A stretch of DNA of 48,261 nt from positions 1 through 48,261 of the forward strand of contig CAMUAR010000027.1 in the NCBI GenBank assembly GCA_947086895.1, read 5' to 3'. Made by a program: the position numbers and the translations under genes. The notes under the pieces are model-generated. The model had not been told where the DNA came from. It ran no database searches and worked only from the letters and a program-made list of their open reading frames with translations. Each line of letters opens with the position of its first letter. Position 1 is the stretch's first letter. Source of the DNA: an uncultured Lachnospiraceae bacterium. Lineage in GTDB: Bacteria > Bacillota > Clostridia > Lachnospirales > Lachnospiraceae. Below, piece after piece: positions 48,209-48,261 of this stretch.

Positions 48209-48261
48209 GTGACATCCTCCCCCACCTATAGAGGCGGGGGCTTCCCGCCACATTCGGCAAG
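48209..48261 (-). mobile_element. Right end of an IS200/IS605-type (TnpB) element, rest outside the window
   Basis: On the minus strand the sequence reads GGCGGGAAG, then CCCCCGCCT-CTAT-AGGTGGGGG (48240-48219, a 9-bp stem with one G-T wobble), then AGGATGTCAC. This GAAGCCCCC-hairpin-ATGTCA layout is the familiar right end of IS605-group elements, where the 3' part of the TnpB guide RNA (omegaRNA) also ends. The TnpB gene would lie to the right on the minus strand, beyond the window. Confidence 0.65.

Overview
The window reads as chromosomal DNA of a spore-forming, low-to-moderate GC Firmicute, most likely family Lachnospiraceae (class Clostridia). The evidence is a SigK-type sporulation sigma factor, GerW and its DUF2953 partner, the IreB-RuvX-DUF1292-RNase J neighbourhood typical of this group, an L28 with zinc cysteines, frequent TTG/GTG starts behind strong Shine-Dalgarno (SD) sites, and many A/T-rich sigma-A promoters with 17-bp spacers. 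Most genes lie on the minus strand. Many starts below were moved inward from the longest open frame to the codon that follows a real SD.

Layout. 1-1020: edge of an unrecognised minus-strand frame, then sigK (+) and a terminator. 1044-8516 (-): conserved housekeeping run ireB, ruvX, DUF1292, RNase J, a catalytic-domain-less MltG relative, trmR and trhP, with mtaB beside it. 8551-8961 (+): an HPr-like gene lacking the phospho-histidine, with a clear promoter, leader hairpin and terminator. 9050-14734 (-): thiI, a DUF2262 gene with its own promoter, a NifS-type cysteine desulfurase, rsmE and an SseB-domain protein. 14784-20174: a hybrid histidine kinase (-) divergent from a GH27 glycosidase (+), then tRNA-Gly(GCC) (-) and an AraC regulator (-). 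20450-31178 (-): a MATE transporter, a DUF4397 protein, and a cluster of an AAA+ ATPase, two large GT-C-like membrane proteins, UDP-galactopyranose mutase and a Dpm1-like GT2. 31318-36703 (-): recG, fakA-like and asp23-like genes, an oppositely oriented 46-aa membrane protein, and rpmB. 36829-44023 (-): a probable long operon of a rhomboid-like protein, two ABC-2-type permeases, two unknowns, DUF2953, gerW and another unknown. 44290-46913 (+): rqcH and a PHP-domain phosphatase. 47051-48094 (-): mnmA. The right edge holds what looks like the right end of an IS200/IS605-type (TnpB) element.

Working together. The window is rich in RNA modification: trhP and trmR (hydroxy- and methoxyuridine-34), mtaB (ms2t6A37), desulfurase plus thiI (s4U8), mnmA (s2U34) and rsmE (16S m3U1498). 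RNase J, RqcH and L28 add RNA decay and ribosome rescue. The most system-like accessory block is 22579-31178, which has the parts for making UDP-galactofuranose, loading a sugar onto a polyprenyl carrier and transferring it outside the membrane. The most unusual non-coding feature is a family of palindromic repeats placed just beyond three minus-strand terminators (18932-19039, 33390-33503, 36228-36443), present once at two loci and as a degenerate tandem triplet at the third.
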